Assembly (NCBI GenBank): GCA_016200365.1
Contig: JACQEW010000387.1
Location: forward strand, 1-15,048
Direction of reading: 5' to 3'
Length of the DNA stretch: 15,048 bases
Origin: Nitrospinota bacterium
GTDB taxonomy: Bacteria; Nitrospinota; Nitrospinia; UBA9942
The translations under genes and the position numbers were made by a program. The notes under the pieces are model-generated. The model was not told where the DNA came from. It searched no databases and saw only the letters and a list, made by a program, of their open reading frames with translations. This document shows, piece by piece, positions 1-6,436 of this stretch. Each line of letters opens with the position of its first letter. Positions within the stretch are counted from its first letter, which is position 1.

Positions 1-145
1 AGAGACACAGAGGCACAGAGAAAAACAAGAAGCAAGAAGTAAGAAGCCAGAAGCAAGATTTTTTTTCTTGCCTCTTGCATCTTTCCTCTTTTTTAATCTT
101 TTTTTCTTTCTCTGCGTCTCCGCTCCTCTGCGGTTTTATAATTTC
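1..145. repeat. Nested imperfect palindrome upstream of ispF
   Basis: The outer arms are purine words of the GACACAGAGG type (1-21) answered by CTCTGCGTCTCC-type words (110-133). Inside lies a second palindrome made of AAGAAGCAAGA-type words (28-58) answered by CTTGCCTCTTGCATCTT (68-84). The window edge cuts the left side, so the true outer limit is unknown. The element runs to the ispF start and ends with a perfect TATAAT at 137-142. The same two-layer design recurs at 4408-4600. Confidence 0.7.
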
Positions 146-157
146 ATGGATAAAAAT

Positions 158-658
158 ATGAGAATAGGTTTTGGATACGATGTTCATCGCTTCATCGAGG
201 GGCGCAGCTTAATCCTTGGTGCTGTAAAAGTTCATTATGTTAAAGGGCTGGCAGGTCATTCGGATGCAGATGTCCTCCTCCATGCTATATGCGACGCACT
301 CCTCGGTGCGGCAGGGGAGGGCGACATCGGCAGGCATTTCCCGGATACATCCATTGAATTTAAAGACATATCGAGCTTGAAGCTCCTCCGCAGGGTATTT
401 CTCATCTTGAAGGATAAAGGATTTGCCGTAAACAATGTGGATTCGACCATTGCAGCACAGGAGCCGAGGCTTGCCGAATCCATCCCTGAAATGATAGATA
501 ATATTGCCACAGTTCTTGAGGTAGACAAGGGTGCGGTAAATGTGAAAGCCACTACATCCGAAGGTCTTGGTTTTGTGGGAAGGGTTGAAGGGATTTCCGC
601 CTACGCAGTGGCTACCATATCTGCCACAAAGGCACAAAGAAAGAACAAAATAAAATAA
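158..658 (+). CDS. ispF: 2-C-methyl-D-erythritol 2,4-cyclodiphosphate synthase
   Basis: IspF converts CDP-methylerythritol 2-phosphate to the 2,4-cyclodiphosphate with release of CMP, in the cytosolic MEP pathway of isoprenoid synthesis; the family is a zinc-dependent homotrimer. Visible hallmarks are GFGYDVHRF at the N-terminus with metal-ligand Asp and His, GHSDADVLLHA with the next His, GDIGRHFPD, and KATTSEGLGFVGRVEGI near the C-terminus. All are intact, and the length (166 residues) is close to the usual 155-165. The open frame reaches back to 68, but those residues are translated repeat. ATG 158 fits the family start; ATG 146 is the alternative. There is no clear ribosome binding site, and TATAAT lies at 137-142. 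The last dozen residues (SATKAQRKNKIK) lie beyond the usual family end and come from the downstream repeat, whose inverted arm begins at 625. ispD is not visible. Confidence 0.95.
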   Translation: MRIGFGYDVHRFIEGRSLILGAVKVHYVKGLAGHSDADVLLHAICDALLGAAGEGDIGRHFPDTSIEFKDISSLKLLRRVFLILKDKGFAVNNVDSTIAAQEPRLAESIPEMIDNIATVLEVDKGAVNVKATTSEGLGFVGRVEGISAYAVATISATKAQRKNKIK

Positions 659-760
659 TTGCACAAAGACACGAAGAGCACAAAGAATTATAAAATTTTT
701 TAGAGCTTTTCTCTGTTTCTTATTTTTCTCCTTTGTGTCCTTTGTGCCTTTGTGTGAAAA
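625..760. repeat. Palindromic word repeat between ispF and the first kinase
   Basis: A perfect 15-bp inverted repeat, CACAAAGGCACAAAG at 625-639 and its complement at 740-754, encloses further matching words (GCACAAAGACACGAAG near 661-676 against CTTTGTGTCC at 731-740). The left arm lies inside the ispF coding end. The right arm stops just before AAGGA, which is the likely ribosome binding site of the next gene at 772. Confidence 0.75.
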
Positions 761-771
761 AAGGATTTCCC

Positions 772-1857
772 ATGAAAAAATCTCTCATTCCATTTATAAA
801 CCTCATCAAACAGCCGCAGAAGTTTGTCTTAATCAGCCTGCTCTTTGTTCTCCCCTTTACAACGGTAATTTATTATGGATATTCCGACATAGAGGAAAGG
901 ATAAATTTTGTCCGCAAGAAAAAAATTGGAGTTGAATATATCCAGGACATTAAGAATCTTTTGCAGAATGCACAGCAGGACAGGGGGATGTCAAACGCCT
1001 ATTTGAGCGGAGATACCTTTTTTGAAAAAAAACTGCAAAGAAAACATACACAGATAAAGGATGACATAATAGCTATTGATAGGATTGAAAAGAAATATGG
1101 AGAGATACTCAAGACAACAGAGATATGGAGCAAAATAAAACAAAAATGGCAAAAGCTTGAAGACAGGGAATTAAGCATGACTCCCAGGGAAAGCTTTGAT
1201 GCCCATACTGAATTTATTGCGGATATCCTTTCTCTGATTTTTTACGCCACAAACACCTCTAAACTGATACTTGACCCATATTACGACAGTTATTACATGG
1301 TAGACATATCAATAAACAGGATACCATTGCTGACCGAAGAGCTTGGCAAGATAAGAGGACTGGGAGCAGGGGCTATTGCAAGCGGGGCAATTACCGCCCA
1401 TGAAAAGATACAACTCTTAAAAGTATCATACTCGATAAAGCCGGCAATTGACGCCATCGAGCGAAGCATGCAGATTATCTATCAAGAGAATCCATCCCTA
1501 AAACCCCGACTGGAGGATTATTTCAAAAATACCATCGACTCAACGAATGTGTTTCTTGCAATATTGAATGACAGGATTATCAACGCAGGACATATTGATA
1601 TTAAACCCGATGACTATTTTTCTTTGGCAACAACTGCAATTGACGCAAATTTTAACCTCTTTGACTCCCTGACCTCTGCCCTGAACGAATTATTGCAGTC
1701 CCGCACCGAAAAAATTATCCGGGACAGAAATTACATTGGGGCATCTCTGCTGATTATATTTTTCTTCTTTTTCTCCGTGGTTGTGAAATTTAGAAACAGC
1801 CTGACGGCTCAATTGTCAGCAGAGGAAAACCTGCTTAAGAGTCGGATACAATTGTAG
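772..1857 (+). CDS. NIT-domain sensor, N-terminal part of a histidine kinase ended by TAG
   Basis: This is the sensor half of a membrane histidine kinase. TM1 is at about residues 18-37, a large extracytoplasmic helical domain follows, and TM2 is at about 321-340 (LLIIFFFFFSVVV). The domain carries QDRGMS (69-74) followed by AYLSG, the signature of the NIT nitrate/nitrite-sensing domain (PF08376); nitrate sensing is known for family members and only inferred here. ATG 772 has AAGGA about 7 bases upstream; the frame opens earlier at 733, but that part is repeat. After TM2 a short cytoplasmic helix ends at TAG 1855-1857. The same frame continues immediately into a PAS domain and kinase, so the gene reads as one 710-residue protein (772-2904) with an amber codon at position 362. 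As it stands the product is a sensor without a kinase. It is a clear paralog of the gene at 4617. Confidence 0.8.
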   Translation: MKKSLIPFINLIKQPQKFVLISLLFVLPFTTVIYYGYSDIEERINFVRKKKIGVEYIQDIKNLLQNAQQDRGMSNAYLSGDTFFEKKLQRKHTQIKDDIIAIDRIEKKYGEILKTTEIWSKIKQKWQKLEDRELSMTPRESFDAHTEFIADILSLIFYATNTSKLILDPYYDSYYMVDISINRIPLLTEELGKIRGLGAGAIASGAITAHEKIQLLKVSYSIKPAIDAIERSMQIIYQENPSLKPRLEDYFKNTIDSTNVFLAILNDRIINAGHIDIKPDDYFSLATTAIDANFNLFDSLTSALNELLQSRTEKIIRDRNYIGASLLIIFFFFFSVVVKFRNSLTAQLSAEENLLKSRIQL

Positions 1858-2904
1858 AGTATTACTTCTACTATAGGTGAAGGCATTCTGGTAATTGATA
1901 AAAAGGGCTGTCTTACATTTATAAACCCTGAGGCTGAACGGCTTCTTGGGTGGAGCAAGGATGAATTGCTCGGCAAAAATGTAACTGAAATTATCAAATG
2001 TCAGTGTCATCCTTATGAGTTACAGACGATTAAAAACTGTCCTGTCCTGAGTAAGATTCTGATTGCCGGCGACTACTATCGCACCGAAGAAATTTCTTTT
2101 GCCGGCAAGGATGGAGCCGTCTTTCCTGCACAATGTATATGCACTTCAATAAAGGAGGAAGGAGAGATTGAAAGTATTATCATGGCATTTCAGGATATTA
2201 CCGAGCATAAACGGATGGATGAGCAGATCAAAACATCTCTTAAGGAAAAGGAGATGCTCTTAAAAGAGATTCACCACAGGGTAAAGAACAATCTTCAGAT
2301 TATCTCCAGCCTGTTTAACCTGCAGTCCGCATATCTGAGAAACAATCGGCAGGTAATCGATGCCTTAAGCAACTCTCGTGACCGCTTAAATGTCATGTCA
2401 ATTATTATTGATATATTAAGCGATTCTCAAAACCGTATAAGGTCTATAGCGATTGTTCATGAGAAGCTGTATAAATCCGAAGACCTTTCAAGGATTAACT
2501 TTGCCGAATATATCAAAGACCTGACAGATAATCTATTTCGCTCTTACAGGGTCAATTCCGATGCCATCGCCTTAACTATAAAGGCAGAGGATATTTATTT
2601 TGATGTGGATACAGCAATTTCTCTTGGTCTGATTATAAATGAGCTTGTCTTAAACTCTATCAAATACGGCTTCACAGACAGAAGGAATGGTGAGATAATG
2701 ATAAGTCTCCAGCATGAGAACGGCAGATATGTATTAACTGTCAGGGATAATGGCGTAGGGTTTCCGGAGGGAGTGGATTTTCGCAATACCGAATCTCTCG
2801 GCCTGCAATTGGTAAATACACTAACAGAGCAGCTTAATGGTAAAATAGAAATAGAGAGGAAAAACGGGACGGAGTTTAGGATTACATTTGAAAAGAAAAT
2901 ATAG
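1858..2904 (+). pseudogene. PAS-HisKA_2 histidine kinase part downstream of the in-frame TAG
   Basis: This continues the frame of the preceding gene with no frameshift. A PAS domain starts straight after the TAG (SITSTIGEGILVIDKKG, then NPEAERLLGW) and ends with AFQDITEHKR. The HisKA_2 dimerisation domain follows, with EIHHRVKNNLQII (phospho-acceptor His at 2272-2274), then a HATPase with N box NELVLNSIKYGF, G1 box DNGVGFPEG and GLQLV. All catalytic motifs are intact. There is no good internal start: TTG 1966 lies inside the PAS domain and has no ribosome binding site. The piece is therefore made only by readthrough, by a weak restart, or not at all. A 17-residue tandem duplication lies in the dimerisation region (2353-2454). 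The TAG stop at 2902-2904 is also the first three bases of the next repeat (TAGCCGCGAAGG). A sequencing or assembly error at 1855 is possible. Confidence 0.75.
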
Positions 2905-3080
2905 CCGCGAAGGCTTAAAGGCAGAACAAAACATGCCACGAAGGCTCAAAGGCTCAAAGGGAAAAATCTTTGCGTCTTAGAGTCTTTGAGGCGAAATTTT
3001 TCTGCCACAAAGACTCGAAGACTCAAAGGGAAAATTATTCTTTATTCCTTGGTGTCTTTGTGTCTTAGAGGCTAAAGTTT
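2902..3080. repeat. Double palindromic word-repeat block left of the GxxExxY gene
   Basis: The block begins TAGCCGCGAAGGCT, contains ACAAAACATGCC, and holds two successive stem-like units built from words such as AAGGCTCAAAG and AAAGACTCGAAGACTC, answered by TTTGCGTCTTAGAGTCTTTGA-type and GTGTCTTTGTGTCTTAGAGG-type words. Head, middle (ACAAAACATGCC) and tail (ATTATTCTTTATTCCTT) elements recur in the same order and orientation at 3490-3607, so the two blocks are direct repeats on either side of the gene at 3097. Confidence 0.75.
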
Positions 3081-3096
3081 TAGGGCATTGAAAAAT

Positions 3097-3489
3097 ATGG
3101 GCCTTTACACCCCATCTGAAAGTGAAGAATCAATCGCTAAGAAGATTGTAGATGCAGCATATACTGTTCACAAGAACTTAGGACCCGGCTTGCTTGAAAA
3201 AGTTTATGAAGTATGTTTTTGTCACGAACTGTCCAAGCGAGAGTTAAAATATCAAAGGCAAATAGATATTCCGATTGTATATGATGGGATAATCTTTGAT
3301 GAAGGGTTACGATTAGACATTCTCGTAGAAGAACTTATCATTTGCGAACTGAAAGCAGTTGATGAGATGAATCCTGTGTGGGAAGCACAGTTACTCAGTT
3401 ATTTAAAATTGACTGGTAAACATCTCGGTTTTCTTATTAATTTTAATGTGTCACTTGTTAAAAAAGGCATTAAAAGAATTATACTTTAA
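3097..3489 (+). CDS. GxxExxY family protein (PD-(D/E)XK-like)
   Basis: A 130-residue protein of the GxxExxY family (PF13366, PDDEXK_3), named for the motif seen here as GPGLLEKVYE at about residues 34-43. A later RLDILV...ELIICELKAV segment gives the Asp and ExK pattern expected of a PD-(D/E)XK nuclease-like fold. Biochemical function is not established for the family, and I do not assign one. The N-terminal helix (IAKKIVDAAYTVHKNLG) and the C-terminal LGFLINFNV...KKGIKRII also fit the family, which is full length here. ATG 3097 with AGGG at 3082-3085 is preferred to TTG 3088. The gene interrupts the kinase/response-regulator neighbourhood and is flanked by direct repeat blocks (2902-3080 and 3490-3607), which suggests arrival by exchange between repeats. 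Confidence 0.88.
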   Translation: MGLYTPSESEESIAKKIVDAAYTVHKNLGPGLLEKVYEVCFCHELSKRELKYQRQIDIPIVYDGIIFDEGLRLDILVEELIICELKAVDEMNPVWEAQLLSYLKLTGKHLGFLINFNVSLVKKGIKRIIL

Positions 3490-3607
3490 TTTAGCCGCGA
3501 AGGCTCAAAGACACGAAGGGAAAAGAACAAAACATGCCGCAAAGACTCGAAGACCCAAAGAAAAAATTATTCTTTATTCCTTTGCGTCTTAGAGTCTTTG
3601 AGGCAAA
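3490..3607. repeat. Palindromic word-repeat block right of the GxxExxY gene
   Basis: A direct repeat of the block at 2902-3080. It starts TTAGCCGCGAAGGCTCAAAG one base after the stop codon, carries ACAAAACATGCC near 3525 and ATTATTCTTTATTCCTT near 3567, and ends TTAGAGTCTTTGAGGC. The left words (AAAGACTCGAAGACC) pair imperfectly with the right words (GCGTCTTAGAGTCTTTG). Confidence 0.75.
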
Positions 3608-3625
3608 AAAAGGGAGGATAAGAAT

Positions 3626-4405
3626 ATGGTAAAGATATTGATTGTCGAGGATGAGAGCATCATTGCAAAGGATTTAAAAAACAGGCTGGAAAGATTGGGA
3701 TACGAGATTCCGGCTGCCGTCCAATCGGGAGAGGAGGCTGTTAAAAAGGCAAAGGAACTCCATCCCGATCTTGTGCTGATGGATATTATGCTGAGAGGGA
3801 TGAGCGGCATAGCAGCAGCAGACCAGATTCGCATATCCTGCAATATCCCAGTGCTCTATGTTACAGCCTTTTCGGACGAGAATATACTGAAGCTGGCGAA
3901 GATGACAGAGCCTTACGGTTATATATTAAAACCATTTGACGAGAGGGAGCTGCATATCGCCATAGAAATGGCACTATACAGGCATAAAATGGAGACGAAG
4001 TTAAGGGAGAGCGAGCAGTGGCTCACCGCAATACTGAAAAGCATAGGCGACGGCGTTATTGTAACCGATAAAGAGGGATATGTAAAATTTATGAATCCTA
4101 CGGCGGAGAGATTGACGGACTGGAGCATGGAAAAGGCTTCAGGGAAAGAATTGAAGGAGGTCTTCCACATTGCAAACAAAAAGACCCGTGAAAATATCGA
4201 GTGCTATGCAGCAAAGGCTATCCGGCACAATGCTGTTTTAAATCTGCCGGAGAATACCGTCCTTATCTCAAAAGGCGGAGTGGAGACAGATATCGAGGCG
4301 CATTTCGAAATATCTATTGACGACAGCACTGCCCCTGTCAAGGACAGCAAGGGAGAGATTATCGGCGCCGTCATAGTTTTCCGTGATATTTCGGGTCAAA
4401 AATGA
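3626..4405 (+). CDS. Response regulator with receiver and PAS domains
   Basis: A cytosolic two-component response regulator. Receiver residues 1-120 contain the acidic pair E8/D9, phospho-acceptor D53 in LVLMDIMLRG, T80 in LYVTAFSDE and K102 in YILKPF; all are present. A connector helix (MALYRHKMETKLRESEQ) leads into a PAS domain at about 132-258 (AILKSIGDGVIVTDKEG through VIVFRDISGQK). The protein ends exactly where relatives usually continue into an output domain (kinase, GGDEF or similar), so at 259 residues it has no recognisable output. Either it signals through PAS contacts or its 3' part was lost at the repeat that starts about 10 bases after the stop. The start is strong: AGGGAGG at 3611-3617, 8 bases before ATG. 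It lies between two damaged NIT histidine kinases, its likely partners. Confidence 0.9.
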   Translation: MVKILIVEDESIIAKDLKNRLERLGYEIPAAVQSGEEAVKKAKELHPDLVLMDIMLRGMSGIAAADQIRISCNIPVLYVTAFSDENILKLAKMTEPYGYILKPFDERELHIAIEMALYRHKMETKLRESEQWLTAILKSIGDGVIVTDKEGYVKFMNPTAERLTDWSMEKASGKELKEVFHIANKKTRENIECYAAKAIRHNAVLNLPENTVLISKGGVETDIEAHFEISIDDSTAPVKDSKGEIIGAVIVFRDISGQK

Positions 4406-4407
4406 CA

Positions 4408-4600
4408 AAGACTTGAACACGAATAACACGAATGGGACGAATTATACGAAATAAACAAGAGGCAAGATGCAGGAAGCAAGATGTAAGATATAAGATTTTT
4501 TCTTGCTTCTTGCTTCTTGCTTCTTGCTTCTTGTTTCTTGCTTCTGGTTTCTAATACATTCGTGCCATTCGCATATTCGTGAAATTCGTGTTCCAGAATT
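4408..4600. repeat. Nested palindrome (CACGAAT words outside, GAAGCAA words inside)
   Basis: The outer arms carry GAACACGAAT at 4415-4424 and its complement ATTCGTGTTC at 4584-4593, with further CACGAAT and ATTCGTG words beside them. The inner layer is AAGAGGCAAGATGCAGGAAGC-like words (about 4457-4496) followed by a complementary tandem array at 4501-4546. The right side ends in TTTTATAATTTC, with TATAAT at 4602-4607, as it does before ispF. Several open-frame codons upstream of 4617 are translated repeat. Confidence 0.8.
4501..4546. repeat. Tandem heptamer array (CTTGCTT unit)
   Basis: About six to seven consecutive copies of a 7-bp unit (TTGCTTC in one phase), the last two with single changes (TTGTTTC, then TTGCTTC). 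It forms the right half of the inner palindrome, so it reads as an expanded arm of the repeat, not an independent microsatellite. Confidence 0.8.
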
Positions 4601-4616
4601 TTATAATTTCCTTCAA

Positions 4617-5849
4617 ATGAAAAAGCTTCTTGCCTCTATTGACAGTTTTATAAGCCGCATTAGACAACCGCAGTGGTTTGCCATCATAAGCCTGCTCTTT
4701 ATTTTGCCCTTTGCCGTCGTGATGTATTATCAGATTGCCATGCTAAACAGCCACATCGCCTTTACACGAAAGGAGAAAATGGGCATCGAGTGTATTCAAT
4801 CCGTTATAAAATTTTTGAAAGATGTTCAGCAGGACAGGGGGATGTCAACTGCCTTTTTGAGCGGGGATTTGTCGTTTAGGAAAAAGCTTGAAAAGAAACA
4901 GGCGGAACTAAAAGAGGATATATGGATAATTGATTCAATTGATGAAAAATACGGCGGAATACTAAAGACAACTGATAAATGGAACAATCTTAAAGGTAAG
5001 TGTCAGAAGTTAGAGGCGATGGAATGGGGCATGACCTCTGAAGAAAGTTTTGATGCCCATTCTGAGCCTGCCTCAGATATTCTCTCCTTTATTTTTCACA
5101 TAAGAAGCGCCTCCAATCTTATCATTGACTCATATTTTGACAGCCACTATCTTATCGGAATAACAACAATCAGGATACCTCCGATAACCGAAAACATCGG
5201 GAAGATACGGGCTTTTGGGATAACCGTTATTGTAAAAGGGGGAGTTACGGAAGATGAGAAAATAAAACTCATGCTGATGAGAGAGTCAATAAAGCCGACA
5301 ATTGATGTGATGGAAAATTATATGAGAAGCGCCTTTCAGGAAAATCCTGACATCGAGCCTTTATTGAAAACATATTTTCATGATGCTGTCTTTACTACAA
5401 ATGTCTTTATGGATATGCTGAACAGCAAAATCATCAATTCAAAAACAATTGATATACAGACAGAAGAATATTTTAATGCAGCGACTATTGCAATTGATGC
5501 CAATTTCATGCTTTATGATGCTGTATCTCTTACGCTTGACGGGTTATTGCAGGGGCGTATAGAAAGGCATTTGAGAGAAAAATACTATATCATCGTCTCT
5601 TCAGCTATTATAGCCGCAGTATTTTTCTATATATTCGCAAGGTTTAAAGCAAGTCTGACGGAGCAGATTCGCGTAGAAGAAAGGCTTAAAACCACTGTCA
5701 AAGAAAAGGAGATGCTCTTAAAAGAGCTCCATCACAGGGTAAAAAACAACCTCCAGATTATCTCCAGCCTGTCCAGTCTGCAGTCCGAATATATTCAATT
5801 CATACAGGGCAATATCTTTCAATATAAAGCTGAATATAAATACCGATGA
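4617..5849 (+). CDS. NIT-domain histidine kinase, N-terminal part before frameshift
   Basis: Second NIT sensor kinase, paralogous to 772-2904 along the whole sensor. TM1 is at about residues 21-40 (FAIISLLFILPFAVVMYY), QDRGMS at 72-77 followed by FLSG, and a second membrane segment lies near residues 323-342 (YYIIVSSAIIAAVFFYIF). Unlike its paralog it has no PAS domain: the segment after TM2 passes directly to EKEMLLKELHHRVKNNLQIISSL, the start of HisKA_2 with its phospho-acceptor His. After LQSEY the frame is lost and about 20 unrelated residues lead to TGA 5847-5849. The ATP-binding domain continues in another frame. The start is ATG 4617; earlier codons are repeat. There is no Shine-Dalgarno, and TATAAT sits 9 bases upstream of the ATG, which would give a nearly leaderless mRNA. 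Confidence 0.8.
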   Translation: MKKLLASIDSFISRIRQPQWFAIISLLFILPFAVVMYYQIAMLNSHIAFTRKEKMGIECIQSVIKFLKDVQQDRGMSTAFLSGDLSFRKKLEKKQAELKEDIWIIDSIDEKYGGILKTTDKWNNLKGKCQKLEAMEWGMTSEESFDAHSEPASDILSFIFHIRSASNLIIDSYFDSHYLIGITTIRIPPITENIGKIRAFGITVIVKGGVTEDEKIKLMLMRESIKPTIDVMENYMRSAFQENPDIEPLLKTYFHDAVFTTNVFMDMLNSKIINSKTIDIQTEEYFNAATIAIDANFMLYDAVSLTLDGLLQGRIERHLREKYYIIVSSAIIAAVFFYIFARFKASLTEQIRVEERLKTTVKEKEMLLKELHHRVKNNLQIISSLSSLQSEYIQFIQGNIFQYKAEYKYR

Positions 5850-6216
5850 TATTTTTCTCGATGTGGATACGGCAATCCTGCTGGGTTTGATTATAAACGA
5901 GCTTGTCTCCAACTCAATTAAATACGCCTTCCCCCCTCACCCCGCCTCTCACCTCCGTGGAGAGGATAAAGAGCCTGCCCTGAGCAGAGCGAGGGGTGAG
6001 GGAGAAAGGAAGGGCGAAATCGTGATTGACCTTCATTCCGATAATAATAAATTTACTCTAAATGTCAGAGATAATGGTGTTGGACTCCCTGAAGGACTGG
6101 ATTTTAAAAATACAAAATCGCTGGGTCTGCAGCTGGTCAATACCCTGACGGAGCAGATTCGAGGGACGATAGAGGTTGATAGGAGAAAGGGAACAGAGTT
6201 TAGGATTAGCTTTTAG
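5788..6216 (+). pseudogene. HATPase part of the second NIT kinase, out of frame
   Basis: This is the frame-shifted remainder of the gene at 4617. Homology resumes at about 5788 with NIFNSYR, matching NLFRSYR of the paralog, then IFLDVDTAILLGLIINELVSNSIKYAF (N box), DNGVGLPEG (G1 box), GLQLVNTLTEQ and GTEFRISF. Compared with the paralog, about 65 residues between LQSxY and NxFxSYR are missing (48 if the paralog's extra 17-residue copy is discounted), and the reading frame changes at the joint. The repeated AATAT at the joint fits a microhomology deletion. A 26-residue palindrome-derived insert (5931-6008) follows the N box. The piece cannot be made as part of a kinase without frameshifting; the GTG at 5863 is a start only on paper. 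Confidence 0.8.
5931..6008. repeat. Palindromic element inserted in frame in the kinase remnant
   Basis: CCCTCACCCC at 5934-5943 pairs with GGGGTGAGGG at 5993-6002; inside, CCTCTC near 5945 pairs with GAGAGG near 5960. The paralog has only about five residues (TDRRN) here. The insert adds proline-, arginine- and glycine-rich sequence (PPHPASHLRGED...) and keeps the local frame open. Confidence 0.7.
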
Positions 6217-6218
6217 AG

Positions 6219-6331
6219 TTTAGCCACGAATGACACGAATTAACTTGTAACTCAAGGCTTTAGCCTTGAATCAAACCTAAAGGTTTGAGTTACAGCTTTT
6301 TCGTGCTTATTCGTGTAAATTCGCGGCTAAA
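6219..6331. repeat. Nested palindrome with a branched inner element
   Basis: Outer arms: TTTAGCCACGAAT at 6219-6231 against ATTCGCGGCTAAA at 6319-6331 (one mismatch). Inner arms: GTAACTCAA at 6247-6255 against TTGAGTTAC at 6285-6293. Between the inner arms are two further small palindromes, AAGGCTTTAGCCTT and AAACCTAAAGGTTT, so a single strand could fold into a branched structure. The element follows the kinase stop directly. Confidence 0.8.
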
Positions 6332-6339
6332 TGATAGGT

Positions 6340-6362
6340 AGGAGGTATGAACTCCTTTTTTT
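6340..6362 (+). terminator. Possible weak intrinsic terminator
   Basis: AGGAG (6340-6344) and CTCCT (6352-6356) form a 5-bp stem with a 7-base loop, followed by T7. The stem is short, so termination would be weak. It lies between the kinase remnant and gltX, where a terminator would be expected. Confidence 0.35.
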
Positions 6363-6436
6363 GAAAATGTCAAGCCCCGCCCGCCTCTTTTAAATTCTTG
6401 CTTCCAGAATACTTTATCGTGAGGTATACTAAAAGC

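Noticed and set aside
68..157. N-terminal extension of ispF as a signal peptide (hydrophobic Phe/Leu run)
   Set aside because: It is translated palindromic repeat; IspF is cytosolic and the family starts at the MRIGFGYDVH methionine.
1855..1857. Pyrrolysine or other recoding of the amber codon
   Set aside because: TAG serves as the normal stop for other genes in the window and no stimulatory element or pyl gene is seen; nonsense mutation is simpler.
4501..4546. Short regular repeats that might be a CRISPR array
   Set aside because: The units are 7 bp with no spacers and form one arm of a palindrome; no cas genes are near.
4503..4616. N-terminal extension of the second kinase as an extra membrane segment
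   Set aside because: The residues are the heptamer array and the CACGAAT words read as protein; the paralog starts at the equivalent of ATG 4617.
6345..6373. Minus-strand TTGACA (6368-6373) with a hexamer 17 bases on, as an antisense promoter
   Set aside because: The -35 is perfect, but the -10 would be TCATAC, a poor match, and no minus-strand gene follows.
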